NCBI GenBank assembly: GCA_947525975.1 | Contig: CANNVE010000011.1 | Coordinates: 24,440-88,439, forward strand | DNA from: an uncultured Muribaculaceae bacterium | GTDB lineage: Bacteria; Bacteroidota; Bacteroidia; Bacteroidales; Muribaculaceae | Length of the DNA stretch: 64,000 bases | Direction: 5' to 3' | Shown here: piece by piece, positions 53,755-62,107 of the stretch | Position numbering within the stretch: position 1 is the first letter of the stretch | How the letters are laid out: the number at the start of each line of letters is the position of its first letter | Notes under the pieces: model-generated | Seen by the model: the letters and a program-made list of their open reading frames with translations, nothing else | The model's database searches: none | Told to the model about the DNA's origin: nothing | Made by a program: the position numbers and the translations under genes

Positions 53755-55962
53755 TTACTTGCGGTCGAGAATCAAAGTAGAGCTTTGCCATGCGGCTGCT
53801 GCGTCAAGCACCTTCAGCATGTCGCTCCATTTTGATGCCGGCAGGATCGCCGAGTTGTATCGCTTTGTGATTTCGATGCTGACCGTTTCAGGCGAAGCGG
53901 CCGACGCTTTCACATCGAAGCATCCGGCATCGTTGCTCACCGACGCATTGAGGGCGGAAAGCGATTTGGCATTGACCGAGTATCCGTCAGGAATCCTGAG
54001 GTCGATGCGTGTGATGTATTCACGCGGGTTGCGCATATAGATGTCATCGCATCTGTCCCTGTCTGACGGGAGAGTCTCGATCTGTCCGCTCATCAGCTTG
54101 CCGGCGGATAGTATGAGGTTTTTGCCGGCGCGCTTCACAAGGTTGTCCATAGTATAGTCGATGCTGTAGGTTAGCTCCGGCGCTGCCGGGTCAATGCCGA
54201 TGTTGAGCACCCGGGCTTCGGTCATCTCCGAAGCGTCAGTGTCATGATAGCCTCTGATTTCGTTTTTGAAATCGTCTTTCTGCGTATGGCGGCCGTCGGC
54301 ATAGCGCTCGGCGCGGTTGGCCGCTTCTTTCTTTGTTTCCTTCAGGTCAACGCTCAGGCCGTATCGGTTAAGATATTTTTTATATCCCTCGTTGATGTCT
54401 TCTTCGCTGAGGAGCGATAAGGCGTTGTTTTTGGTGGCTCCAATATAAGATTCAATTCGCTTGATCTTGAGAGTTGTCCCGTCGATTGACGCCTCTATCG
54501 ATGTGACATTGCGGTTGTCTGATGCCGCTGTCGCCGGAGTGGTGAAATAGTCGGCCTCTGTGGTGGGTTGCTTTTTGCGCTCCTTCTCCTTGCGCCACAT
54601 CAAGGCTTTGCGCCCCTGGAAGGCAGGGTGCATTTCAGATGGCGCAAGTATGGTCTGAGGAGGGAAATACAGGCGCGGGCAGTCGCCCTCGACTCTGGTG
54701 AATGAGGTGGAATTCCGGAAGTTGATGAGCCGGTCAAGAGGCTCATTCAGGTCTGATGTGGAAATGCCTACGCCGGCAGGTATTTTGCAGTCGTTGAGAT
54801 AGCTGTTGAGGTAGACTGCAAAGCGTGTGTCATTTTTCCTGAGCATTTGTCCGATGTAGATATAGCAGAGCAGATTGTAGGCGTAATCGGCCGCCTCGGT
54901 CGGGCTTATCTCTCCGGCCTTGACCATCTTTTCGAGCACGGGCTTTATCTTTTTCCCGTCTTTGATATAGTCTTTCACCAATTGAGGACCCGATTTGATC
55001 CAGATCTTATAGCCAAGGTATGTATCCCATTCGTTCCACTCGTCGCCTTGTATCTTTGTGGCTTCGGGATTGGCCTGCAGGCCGTCTTTGCGTGCGCTTG
55101 GAGGCGTGTATTCGTCGCTGTTGCGCCGATTGAATATGTGCATGCGCACTGTGGGTGCCTGCTGGTCGGGGTCATACCAAAGTCGTGGGGCCTTTTCGAT
55201 ATCCTTCATTTCAAGGTCCAACACATAATTCTTATCCTCATCGCGGCTGACCGTGAAGTCGGGTGCGCCGTTGAGCGCCCGGTATTGAGTGGTGAGATTG
55301 TCGTCGATGACGCAGTGTATGCGATAGTTCATGATAGGCGCGTCAGAGCGGAGCACGAATTCCTTGGGGTCAGGGTGCACATTCTGCAGTTTAGATTCGC
55401 TGTAATAGAATAAATCTATATCGTCGCCGATCTCAAGCGCGGGGATAGCGAGTTTGCGGCTTTTCTTTTCACCTTTTTTGCCTTCTTCGATTTCTACGAA
55501 TTCTGATGTGTCGATGTCGACGATGCGTCCGTCAGGCTTTATGAGCCTGACGCCCATGGTGTGGCGCCTGCGGTCATATCCGTCGTAGTTTTTGGTCTTG
55601 CTGTCGGTGTCAAAGTCGAGTTCTGAGTATTTCTCGAGCGCGGCCTTGTCGTTTATGTGTATCAGCATGCGTGTCAGTTGGCTGCCGCGCACCTGCGCCT
55701 TCCTCGTAAAGGCCAGGAATGATCCGGGTGCCAAGCCGAATCCGGTCTTTTTGCGGGCGTTGACCTCTTCGTATATGGCTTTTATCACAGATGATTCTTT
55801 TTGGTATTTTGCGGGCACGTCTTTAACGTTGAATGCCGGTAGGTCCATCGCGTAGACTTCCGCGCGGATAGTGTCGGTGAAGTTGCGGTAGTCATCCTTC
55901 TTGTCGGCGAATGCGAGGATGGCTAAAGTCATGGCCACCGTTGTCAGAATTGCTTTTTTCAT
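53755..55962 (-). CDS. Secreted DUF3857/transglutaminase-like protein lacking an obvious catalytic Cys
   Basis: The 735-residue protein has a signal peptide (MKKAILTTVAMTLAILAFA). An N-terminal beta region (about 60-250) has the DUF3857 pattern (MGVRLIKPDGRIVDIDTSEFVEIEEG, in short GRIVDIDTSEF), and a helical transglutaminase-like part follows (about 320-450). Where active relatives have GDCKD, this one reads NDTRFAVYLNSYLNDC, with no clear Cys-His-Asp triad, so it may be a binding protein. A last beta domain is at 560-735. It is next to a catalytic-looking paralogue, separated by 30 bases. Confidence 0.8.
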   Translation of the reverse strand: MKKAILTTVAMTLAILAFADKKDDYRNFTDTIRAEVYAMDLPAFNVKDVPAKYQKESSVIKAIYEEVNARKKTGFGLAPGSFLAFTRKAQVRGSQLTRMLIHINDKAALEKYSELDFDTDSKTKNYDGYDRRRHTMGVRLIKPDGRIVDIDTSEFVEIEEGKKGEKKSRKLAIPALEIGDDIDLFYYSESKLQNVHPDPKEFVLRSDAPIMNYRIHCVIDDNLTTQYRALNGAPDFTVSRDEDKNYVLDLEMKDIEKAPRLWYDPDQQAPTVRMHIFNRRNSDEYTPPSARKDGLQANPEATKIQGDEWNEWDTYLGYKIWIKSGPQLVKDYIKDGKKIKPVLEKMVKAGEISPTEAADYAYNLLCYIYIGQMLRKNDTRFAVYLNSYLNDCKIPAGVGISTSDLNEPLDRLINFRNSTSFTRVEGDCPRLYFPPQTILAPSEMHPAFQGRKALMWRKEKERKKQPTTEADYFTTPATAASDNRNVTSIEASIDGTTLKIKRIESYIGATKNNALSLLSEEDINEGYKKYLNRYGLSVDLKETKKEAANRAERYADGRHTQKDDFKNEIRGYHDTDASEMTEARVLNIGIDPAAPELTYSIDYTMDNLVKRAGKNLILSAGKLMSGQIETLPSDRDRCDDIYMRNPREYITRIDLRIPDGYSVNAKSLSALNASVSNDAGCFDVKASAASPETVSIEITKRYNSAILPASKWSDMLKVLDAAAAWQSSTLILDRK

Positions 55963-55992
55963 GGTATGTGGTGATGTGTAAATGGAGGTGGA

Positions 55993-57795
55993 TTATTTCA
56001 AGTTTATTTCAATCTGTTGGTTGCATGCGTCCTTCCATACTGATAGATTCTTGTTCCACGATGGAATCTCGGCCAGCGGCAGTAGCGTTTTTTTGACTGT
56101 GATGGTTTTCGTCATGCTCACTTTGTCTCCTTCATGCGCGAAAACGCAGATGAAATCAGCCTGCGGCGTCTCCATTCGGAAGTCGGTCGGTAGGGTCGGT
56201 TCGGCCCCGGCGGGCAGTTCAACGGTCGACCGGCTTGTGATGCTGCATGTCATCGGAAATATGTAGTCGCTCTTGCGCCCGTCGGTGTCAATGCGCTCCT
56301 CCAGTGGATCGCCTGACGTATTAAGGTCAAGATATATGGCGTTGTCGGCAGCGGTGATGGCCGATGGATTAAAGATGGGAGCTGAGATGGAGATGCGTCC
56401 CGGCGCCGAAGTGTCATAAACGATGCTGTCGGGGACTACGGAAGCGCGCGACATTGGTATCATAGATTTGGCCAATAATTCATTCAGGTGCTGGCCGGGC
56501 ACGTCGGAGTATTTGCTGAAGAAGCGTTCGGCCACATCTTCGGTGCAAATGCGGTAGGCAATCCCCGTCAGCCCATCGGGTGTCAGCCTGTAGTCGTAGC
56601 ACAGGCTGTCGGCGGATGCGAGCGGTGAGCGTTCGGGGATGTCGATCATCGTGTAGCCATCAGGCAAGAATGCCATTGCATCTTTGCCGCATATCCACTG
56701 GGGTATGTGGCGCGCTGAGATTTGTTTGTGCGTAGGGTCGAGGAACAGGTATGACCCGCTATCGGGCACTACGCATATCATGTGGTCAGATGCCGACAGC
56801 GACAGAGCGTCAGAAATGCGGAAAGGAATCTTGTCAGTGCCGGTGCAGGCGATGTATGCTTCGATTCCGGCACGGTTGAGCAGTGTGCACAGCAAGAGCG
56901 ACATGCCTTTGCAGTCGCCGTATCTTTTGCGGAGCACCTCAGCCGGCGAGTCAGGCCGATAGGCGGCTTCTCCGGCCTCAAAGGCTACATAGCGTATGGT
57001 CTGCTGCACGTAGCGGTAGAGGCGGCTTATCATCTCATCCCGGCTATTGGCTCCGGAGCAAACCTCGGCGATGATTGAGCCGGCGGCGGGGATCACTGTG
57101 TCGACGTCAAGCATCTGGCGGTGGTAGCGATAGAGCGAGTCGCAATCAGGGAAATAGCCTTTGACCATTATGTGGGCGAGGCTTGAGAGAGCCGACGGCT
57201 TACCGGGGTCATCAGGGATTTCCGGCAGCGAGGCGGCGGTGTAGGTGATGGTCCTTGAGCCGTCGGCGGCGGTCTGTTCAGAGCGCGTTATGCCCTCGGC
57301 GGGGAAGTTGCGGTCGATCAATTGTATGTCAGGCAGCGACGCGGGTATCTTGAATATGATTTTCTTGCTTCTCACGGGATAATCCTCAGCCGGAAACATC
57401 CCCGTGAAGTGAGCTGCATCGGTGAATGTGCGTTTGAACTGCACTTTAGCCTTGCTGTCCTTCCCTCCAAGAGTGATGTTGAAGTAGCAGACCTTGCTGT
57501 CGTCATGAAACACGGTGGGTGAGTTGGCGTTGCGGTACTGCGCTTTTCCGCCCGAGGCTTTGTCGAGGGTGACGATGTTGCTGTGGAATATGTATGGCTG
57601 TATTTTTTCGCCCCGTCGGGTGGCCTGATATTCACGTATGATCGAGTGGCTGACTTTTACGCCTTTATTCCCTTGGGTGAATCGGTATTCTTCGGTGTCG
57701 GAAGAGATAACCACATTTTCGTCGGGGGATGCCCCTCGCATTAGCGCGCACGAGGCAAGCATGATGAGGATGAATAGGGTGGATTTAAGCTTCAT
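55993..57795 (-). CDS. Secreted DUF3857 and transglutaminase-like protein
   Basis: The ATG at 57795 gives 600 residues with a signal peptide (MKLKSTLFILIMLASC), which may end in a lipobox. Residues about 30-230 are DUF3857-like. The transglutaminase core has RYGDCKGMSLLLCTLLNRAGIEA (Cys in YGDCKG), SASDHMICVV with His, and FLDPTH with Asp, so the triad is complete. It may crosslink or cleave peptides at the cell surface. It forms a tandem pair with the gene at 53755-55962. Confidence 0.87.
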   Translation of the reverse strand: MKLKSTLFILIMLASCALMRGASPDENVVISSDTEEYRFTQGNKGVKVSHSIIREYQATRRGEKIQPYIFHSNIVTLDKASGGKAQYRNANSPTVFHDDSKVCYFNITLGGKDSKAKVQFKRTFTDAAHFTGMFPAEDYPVRSKKIIFKIPASLPDIQLIDRNFPAEGITRSEQTAADGSRTITYTAASLPEIPDDPGKPSALSSLAHIMVKGYFPDCDSLYRYHRQMLDVDTVIPAAGSIIAEVCSGANSRDEMISRLYRYVQQTIRYVAFEAGEAAYRPDSPAEVLRKRYGDCKGMSLLLCTLLNRAGIEAYIACTGTDKIPFRISDALSLSASDHMICVVPDSGSYLFLDPTHKQISARHIPQWICGKDAMAFLPDGYTMIDIPERSPLASADSLCYDYRLTPDGLTGIAYRICTEDVAERFFSKYSDVPGQHLNELLAKSMIPMSRASVVPDSIVYDTSAPGRISISAPIFNPSAITAADNAIYLDLNTSGDPLEERIDTDGRKSDYIFPMTCSITSRSTVELPAGAEPTLPTDFRMETPQADFICVFAHEGDKVSMTKTITVKKTLLPLAEIPSWNKNLSVWKDACNQQIEINLK

Positions 57796-57832
57796 GGCGA
57801 AAAGAATTAGGTCTGTATTAATCCGTCTACCG

Positions 57833-57840
57833 CAAAGATA
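57833..57840 (-). promoter_or_regulatory. Possible -7 element for the transglutaminase pair
   Basis: The minus strand reads TATCTTTG, 37 bases before the ATG at 57795. No good -33 TTG is present, and the region overlaps the terminator of the upstream regulator gene. Confidence 0.45.
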
Positions 57841-57854
57841 TGGGTATTTAAAAG

Positions 57855-57884
57855 AAAAAACCGTGATTGAAATCACAGTTTTTT
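57855..57884 (-). terminator. Terminator of the Crp/Fnr-type gene
   Basis: A 14-bp stem with one mismatch (57855-57868 with 57871-57884) with a very short loop is followed on the minus strand by TTTTTTCTTTT. It lies about 30 bases after the regulator stop. Confidence 0.8.
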
Positions 57885-57914
57885 CATGAATGCGGTTGTA
57901 GGGGTCCTGCAGAG

Positions 57915-58502
57915 TCAGTTCCTGCTTGTCTTTGAGGTGGGGGTAAGGCAGAGTTTGCGCCGCATGCGGGAGAATGTTTCGCGCGTGACACCCAGATACG
58001 ACGCTATCGCGGTCATTGAGATCATTTTGTTTATGCCCGGAAGGCGGTTGAGCAGCTCAAGGTAGCGCTCTTCCGGCGAATCGCATCTGTAGGATATGGC
58101 GCGCAGCAGGAATCCTACGGCTATTGCCTTTGTGAAGTCGAGTCTGTATTCTATGCCCAACTCGCGGTCCATGTAGCCGGTGAAGTCATCGAGGTCTATG
58201 AGCGCCACTTCAGAGCCGCACAATGCAGTGACGTCGTAGTATGAACGATTGTTGGGATTCGCAGAAACGTACGCGCCGACAAATTCGCCGGTCAAGGCGA
58301 GCGACAATATCTGATGGTCGCCTTTGTAGTCAGAGCGTGAGAATGAAAATGCTCCCGATGTCACAAGCCCGATTTTGGTCACGGGCGCGCCTTGCGCCAC
58401 AAGGCATTCTTTTCGCCTGAAGCTTTGCTTTTGGCCGTGTGACATGATGAAGTCGCGCAGAGGCGAGATGTCGAAGATATCGTATGTCTTAAGGTCGGCC
58501 AT
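57915..58502 (-). CDS. Crp/Fnr family transcription regulator
   Basis: The 195-residue protein has a cyclic-nucleotide-binding type beta-barrel (about 15-125) with VAQGAPVTKIGLVTSGAF and LALTGEFVGAY, a long dimer helix, and a helix-turn-helix (SMTAIASYLGVTRETFSRMRRKL). No Cys pattern for an iron-sulfur cluster is present, so it is not FNR itself. The gene begins 23 bases after menF and shares its strand. Confidence 0.86.
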   Translation of the reverse strand: MADLKTYDIFDISPLRDFIMSHGQKQSFRRKECLVAQGAPVTKIGLVTSGAFSFSRSDYKGDHQILSLALTGEFVGAYVSANPNNRSYYDVTALCGSEVALIDLDDFTGYMDRELGIEYRLDFTKAIAVGFLLRAISYRCDSPEERYLELLNRLPGINKMISMTAIASYLGVTRETFSRMRRKLCLTPTSKTSRN

Positions 58503-58525
58503 AGTGGGTTGGGATTGGGGTATGG

Positions 58526-59563
58526 TTATGACATCCTCGAGAGGAAATTATCGATCTTGCTGTTGGCTTCAGCCCACTCGGTCTCCGGTACGGAATCGGG
58601 AGTGATGCCGCCTCCGCCATAGCAGTATGCGTCATCGCCCTCGATGCGGCAGCAGCGTATATTGACGTAGGCATGTACCGATGAGTCGGGCATCGACAGC
58701 CCGATGCATCCGCCGTAGCAGTCCCTGCTGTGCCTTTCAGTGGCCGAAATGTCGGCCAAAGCCTCCTCCTTTGGATATCCGCAAAGGGCAGGGGTGGGGT
58801 TGAGCGCGTCAAATATGTCTGATGCCTTGCAGTGGGCGAGATGTCCGGATATCGGAGTGAGCAAGTGCTTGATGGTGCCGTATGGCAGTGCCTGCCTCGG
58901 GCCTTGATCGGGGTCGAGTCCGAGGCCTTTGAGACGGCTCATTATGTAGTCGACCACAATCTGATGCTCGACAGAGTTTTTGTCGTCCCATGTCGTTGAC
59001 TCTTTGGGCAAAGTGCCTGCCAGCGCCATTGTCCGGAACAGGTCATGGCCCTGGGTCTTGACAAGAATTTCAGGAGGCGCTCCCATCCAGCATCCGAAAT
59101 CGGGCGTGTAGCAGATGTAGGCGAAGCTGCCTTCCGAGCGCTCAGCGAGATTGGCGTAGAGGTCAGATAATTTCCTGCCGCATAAATCGCATTTCCTCAC
59201 CATTGATATCACGGTTTTGGCTTTTCCACGCTGCTTTAGCGCGGAAATCACGAGAGAGAGAGAGGCTATGTATTGACGCTTGTCGGTGGGGGCTGGCGCG
59301 GGCAATGTCGGCATCTGCTCGGCCTCTGCAAGGTCTGCATCGCAAACTTGCTTGGCTGTGAGCGTGGCAGGTATCCACAGGTTGTCGCTCCATGAGCGGT
59401 TGAATGCTCCAATGAAAAATCCCATGCCGACGGGGGGCTGCGACTGCGTAGTGGCAGAGGCGCCGAAGAGGGAATCGCCCTCCGGTGTGCGGACAGCGAA
59501 GAATGGCAAGCCCGAGGTCAGGCACCAGTCGATGGCGCTGCGCGTGACGATGTCGACTGGCAT
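58526..59563 (-). CDS. menF: Isochorismate synthase
   Basis: The 345-residue chorismate-binding enzyme has APPEILVKTQGHDLFRTMALAGT, HQIVVDYIMSRL and NPTPALCGYPKEEAL, YVNIRCCRIEGD, and GGGGITPDSVPETEWAE, which hold the magnesium and chorismate sites. It makes isochorismate, the first step to menaquinone, the quinone probably used by the complex I encoded in this window. It is short compared with E. coli MenF (about 430), with a reduced N-terminus. It lies 4 bases downstream of rimO. Confidence 0.9.
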   Translation of the reverse strand: MPVDIVTRSAIDWCLTSGLPFFAVRTPEGDSLFGASATTQSQPPVGMGFFIGAFNRSWSDNLWIPATLTAKQVCDADLAEAEQMPTLPAPAPTDKRQYIASLSLVISALKQRGKAKTVISMVRKCDLCGRKLSDLYANLAERSEGSFAYICYTPDFGCWMGAPPEILVKTQGHDLFRTMALAGTLPKESTTWDDKNSVEHQIVVDYIMSRLKGLGLDPDQGPRQALPYGTIKHLLTPISGHLAHCKASDIFDALNPTPALCGYPKEEALADISATERHSRDCYGGCIGLSMPDSSVHAYVNIRCCRIEGDDAYCYGGGGITPDSVPETEWAEANSKIDNFLSRMS

Positions 59564-59567
59564 GGCG

Positions 59568-60872
59568 TTATCCCTCGGATATGACGCGTCCCATAAGGTC
59601 GAAGGGCATTGCGTCTGTAATCTCCACGATGTAGTATCCGCCGATCGAGAGGTCGCCGTCGGCGGCCGGAATCAGCACCTCGTTATCAACGTCGGGCGAG
59701 TCATATTGAGTGCGTGCGCGGTAGTGCTCGCCGTCAAGCGAGTCAATGACTACAAGCATGCGCTGCCCGATTTTCCCGGTGTTGATTTCCTCGGATATTT
59801 CTTCCTGTAAGGCCATGATGCGGTTGAGCCTTTCCTGCTTCACTTCATCAGGGATGTCGTCGGCAAAATGCTTGGCGGCGTAGGTGTCATCCTCTTCGCA
59901 GTATGCGAACGCTCCCATGCGCTCGAAGCGCTGCTCGCGCACAAAGTCCTCGAGCTCGGCGAATTCCTTTTCCCCTTCGCCCGGAAATCCCACCATCAGG
60001 GTGGTGCGGATGTGTATGCCGGGCACTTCCTCGCGTATGCGTTTGAGCAGGGCGCGTGTGCCGTCGGCGTCGATGTGGCGCCTCATGTTTTCGAGCACGG
60101 GGTCGCTGATGTGCTGCAGCGCTATGTCAAGGTATTTGCATACGTTGTCGTGCTTGGCCATCACCGGAAGCAGGTCGTAGGGGAATTGAGCCGGATATGC
60201 GTAATGCAGCCTTATCCATCTGAGGCCGGGGATGGCGGCGAGCCGGTCCACGAGCTCGGCTATGGCGAGCCTGCCGTAAATGTCATGCCCGTAGGCTGAC
60301 AGATCCTGTGCCAGGACATTGAGCTCCTTCACACCGCCCTTCACGAGCGACTCTGCCTCCTCGACTATTTCTTCGATGGGGCGGCTCTTGTAGCGGCCTG
60401 TGATTAGGGGTATGGCGCAGAAAGCGCAGAATCGGTTGCAGCCTTCGGCTATCTTCAGGTAGGCGTGGTGGGGGGCAGTTGTCAGGCTGCGCTCCCAGGC
60501 CTTTGCGTCGATAGCCGGGTCGGCCTTGAGGTCGGCGATAATCTTGTCCCAGTCAAATTTGCCGTACCATCCGTCGACTTCAGGGATTTCGGCGGGGAGT
60601 TCGTCGGCGTATCTTTGCGACAGACACCCCATGACAAAAACCTTGCGCCCCTTCTTTTTCTTCTTGGTTTCGCAGCATTGCAGTATCATGTCGATCGACT
60701 CTTCCTTGGCGTCGCCGATGAAGCCGCAGGTGTTGATCACCACCACATCGGCTTTGGGCTTTGCCGGATTGTGCATGGCCTTGTATCCGGCATTTTCAAA
60801 CATGGCCATGAGCCGCTCCGAGTCTACGAGATTCTTCGAGCAGCCCATGGTGATAATATCTACAGAGGGCAT
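59568..60872 (-). CDS. rimO: Ribosomal protein S12 methylthiotransferase
   Basis: The 434-residue radical-SAM enzyme has an N-terminal cluster domain (MGCSKNLVDSERLM, NTCGFIGDAKEES, VMGCLSQRY), a radical-SAM CxxxCxxC (CNRFCAFCAIP) with RYKSRPIEEIVEEA and a C-terminal TRAM domain. It adds a methylthio group to the Asp of ribosomal protein S12. The order ftsY-rimO-menF on one strand suggests joint transcription; the gap to ftsY is 58 bases. Confidence 0.94.
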   Translation of the reverse strand: MPSVDIITMGCSKNLVDSERLMAMFENAGYKAMHNPAKPKADVVVINTCGFIGDAKEESIDMILQCCETKKKKKGRKVFVMGCLSQRYADELPAEIPEVDGWYGKFDWDKIIADLKADPAIDAKAWERSLTTAPHHAYLKIAEGCNRFCAFCAIPLITGRYKSRPIEEIVEEAESLVKGGVKELNVLAQDLSAYGHDIYGRLAIAELVDRLAAIPGLRWIRLHYAYPAQFPYDLLPVMAKHDNVCKYLDIALQHISDPVLENMRRHIDADGTRALLKRIREEVPGIHIRTTLMVGFPGEGEKEFAELEDFVREQRFERMGAFAYCEEDDTYAAKHFADDIPDEVKQERLNRIMALQEEISEEINTGKIGQRMLVVIDSLDGEHYRARTQYDSPDVDNEVLIPAADGDLSIGGYYIVEITDAMPFDLMGRVISEG

Positions 60873-60930
60873 AAATCTGACTGAAAGTTAGGAGTGGTGG
60901 ATGTGTTGGCGATGGCTTTTGACGGGTAGG

Positions 60931-61890
60931 TCAACGCTTGCCGAAGAGGGATCCCACGAATTCACGCTTGTTGAATACCTGCAAGTCGTTGATGCCTTCG
61001 CCCAGGCCGATGTATTTCACCGGAATCTGGAATTGGTCGCTGATGCCTATGACCACGCCACCCTTGGCTGTGCCGTCGAGTTTGGTTATGGCGAGGTGTG
61101 TCACTTGAGTGGCGGCAGAGAATTGGCGAGCCTGCTCAAAAGCATTCTGCCCTGTCGATCCGTCAAGCACAAGCAGCACCTCGTCGGGGGCGCCCGGCAC
61201 CACCTTGGCCATCGATTTCTTTATCTTCGTGAGCTCATCCATCAGTCCCTTCTTGTTGTGGAGTCGGCCGGCTGTGTCTATGATAGCCACGTCGTACCCC
61301 TGGGCTACTGCCGAGGCCAGCGTGTCATAGGCCACCGCGGCTGCATCGCTGCCGAGCTGCTGCTTCACTATGGGCACATCAGCGCGTCGGCCCCACTCCT
61401 CGAGCTGCTCTATGGCGGCAGCGCGGAATGTGTCGGCGGCGCCGAGCATCACTTTGTATCCGGCGCTCTTATATTGGTGGGCGAGCTTTCCGATCGTTGT
61501 GGTTTTTCCCACGCCGTTGACGCCCACCACCATGATCACATAGGGTTTGCGGCCTTCGGGTATGGTGAAGTCTCCCTTGGGATTCTCGTCTGCGCCCGCG
61601 AGCATGTTGCTTATCTCTTCGCAGAGCATGTCGTTGAGCTCGTCAGACCCTACGTATTGGTCACGCTTGGCGCGGTCGCGTATGCGGTCGATTATTTTGA
61701 TCGTGGTCTCAGTGCCCACGTCAGAGGTGATGAGGATTTCCTCAAGCTCGTCAAGAAAATCATCGTCGATTGTGCGCCTGCCCACGAACATGCGGCGCAG
61801 TTTCCCAAAGAATCCTTCTTTTGTCTTTTCAAGGCCTTTGTCGAGAGTCTCCTTTTTTTCGCGAGAGAACAGACTTTTGAAAAATCCCAT
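60931..61890 (-). CDS. ftsY: Signal recognition particle receptor FtsY
   Basis: The 319-residue GTPase has an N domain (about 20-105) and a G domain with VGVNGVGKTTTIGKLA (P-loop), AADTFRAAAIEQL, DTAGRLHNKKGLMDEL, and ITKLDGTAKGG. The acidic A-domain found in E. coli is nearly absent, as in many Bacteroidetes. It docks the SRP ribosome complex at the membrane for protein targeting. Confidence 0.96.
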   Translation of the reverse strand: MGFFKSLFSREKKETLDKGLEKTKEGFFGKLRRMFVGRRTIDDDFLDELEEILITSDVGTETTIKIIDRIRDRAKRDQYVGSDELNDMLCEEISNMLAGADENPKGDFTIPEGRKPYVIMVVGVNGVGKTTTIGKLAHQYKSAGYKVMLGAADTFRAAAIEQLEEWGRRADVPIVKQQLGSDAAAVAYDTLASAVAQGYDVAIIDTAGRLHNKKGLMDELTKIKKSMAKVVPGAPDEVLLVLDGSTGQNAFEQARQFSAATQVTHLAITKLDGTAKGGVVIGISDQFQIPVKYIGLGEGINDLQVFNKREFVGSLFGKR

Positions 61891-61926
61891 ATGATATACT
61901 CACTTAATACAATTGGTTTCAGATGG

Positions 61927-61961
61927 CAAAGTTACGAAATAAAGACGATTTTCCCTTGCAA
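61927..61961 (-). promoter_or_regulatory. Possible promoter of ftsY
   Basis: The minus strand reads TAACTTTG at 61934-61927, 37 bases before the ATG, with a TTG at 61961-61959; the 24-base spacer is longer than usual. Confidence 0.45.
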
Positions 61962-62107
61962 AAACTCATTTTTTTTGGCGCATGGCCCGCTTCGGGAGCC
62001 TGTTGGCGTAAGTTTACATAATTTAACGTGTCATTCGGTCAACAAAAATCAGTCCTGCGTGGTTGTAATAGTAAATATTCACACACACACAACACACAGT
62101 TTTGACT

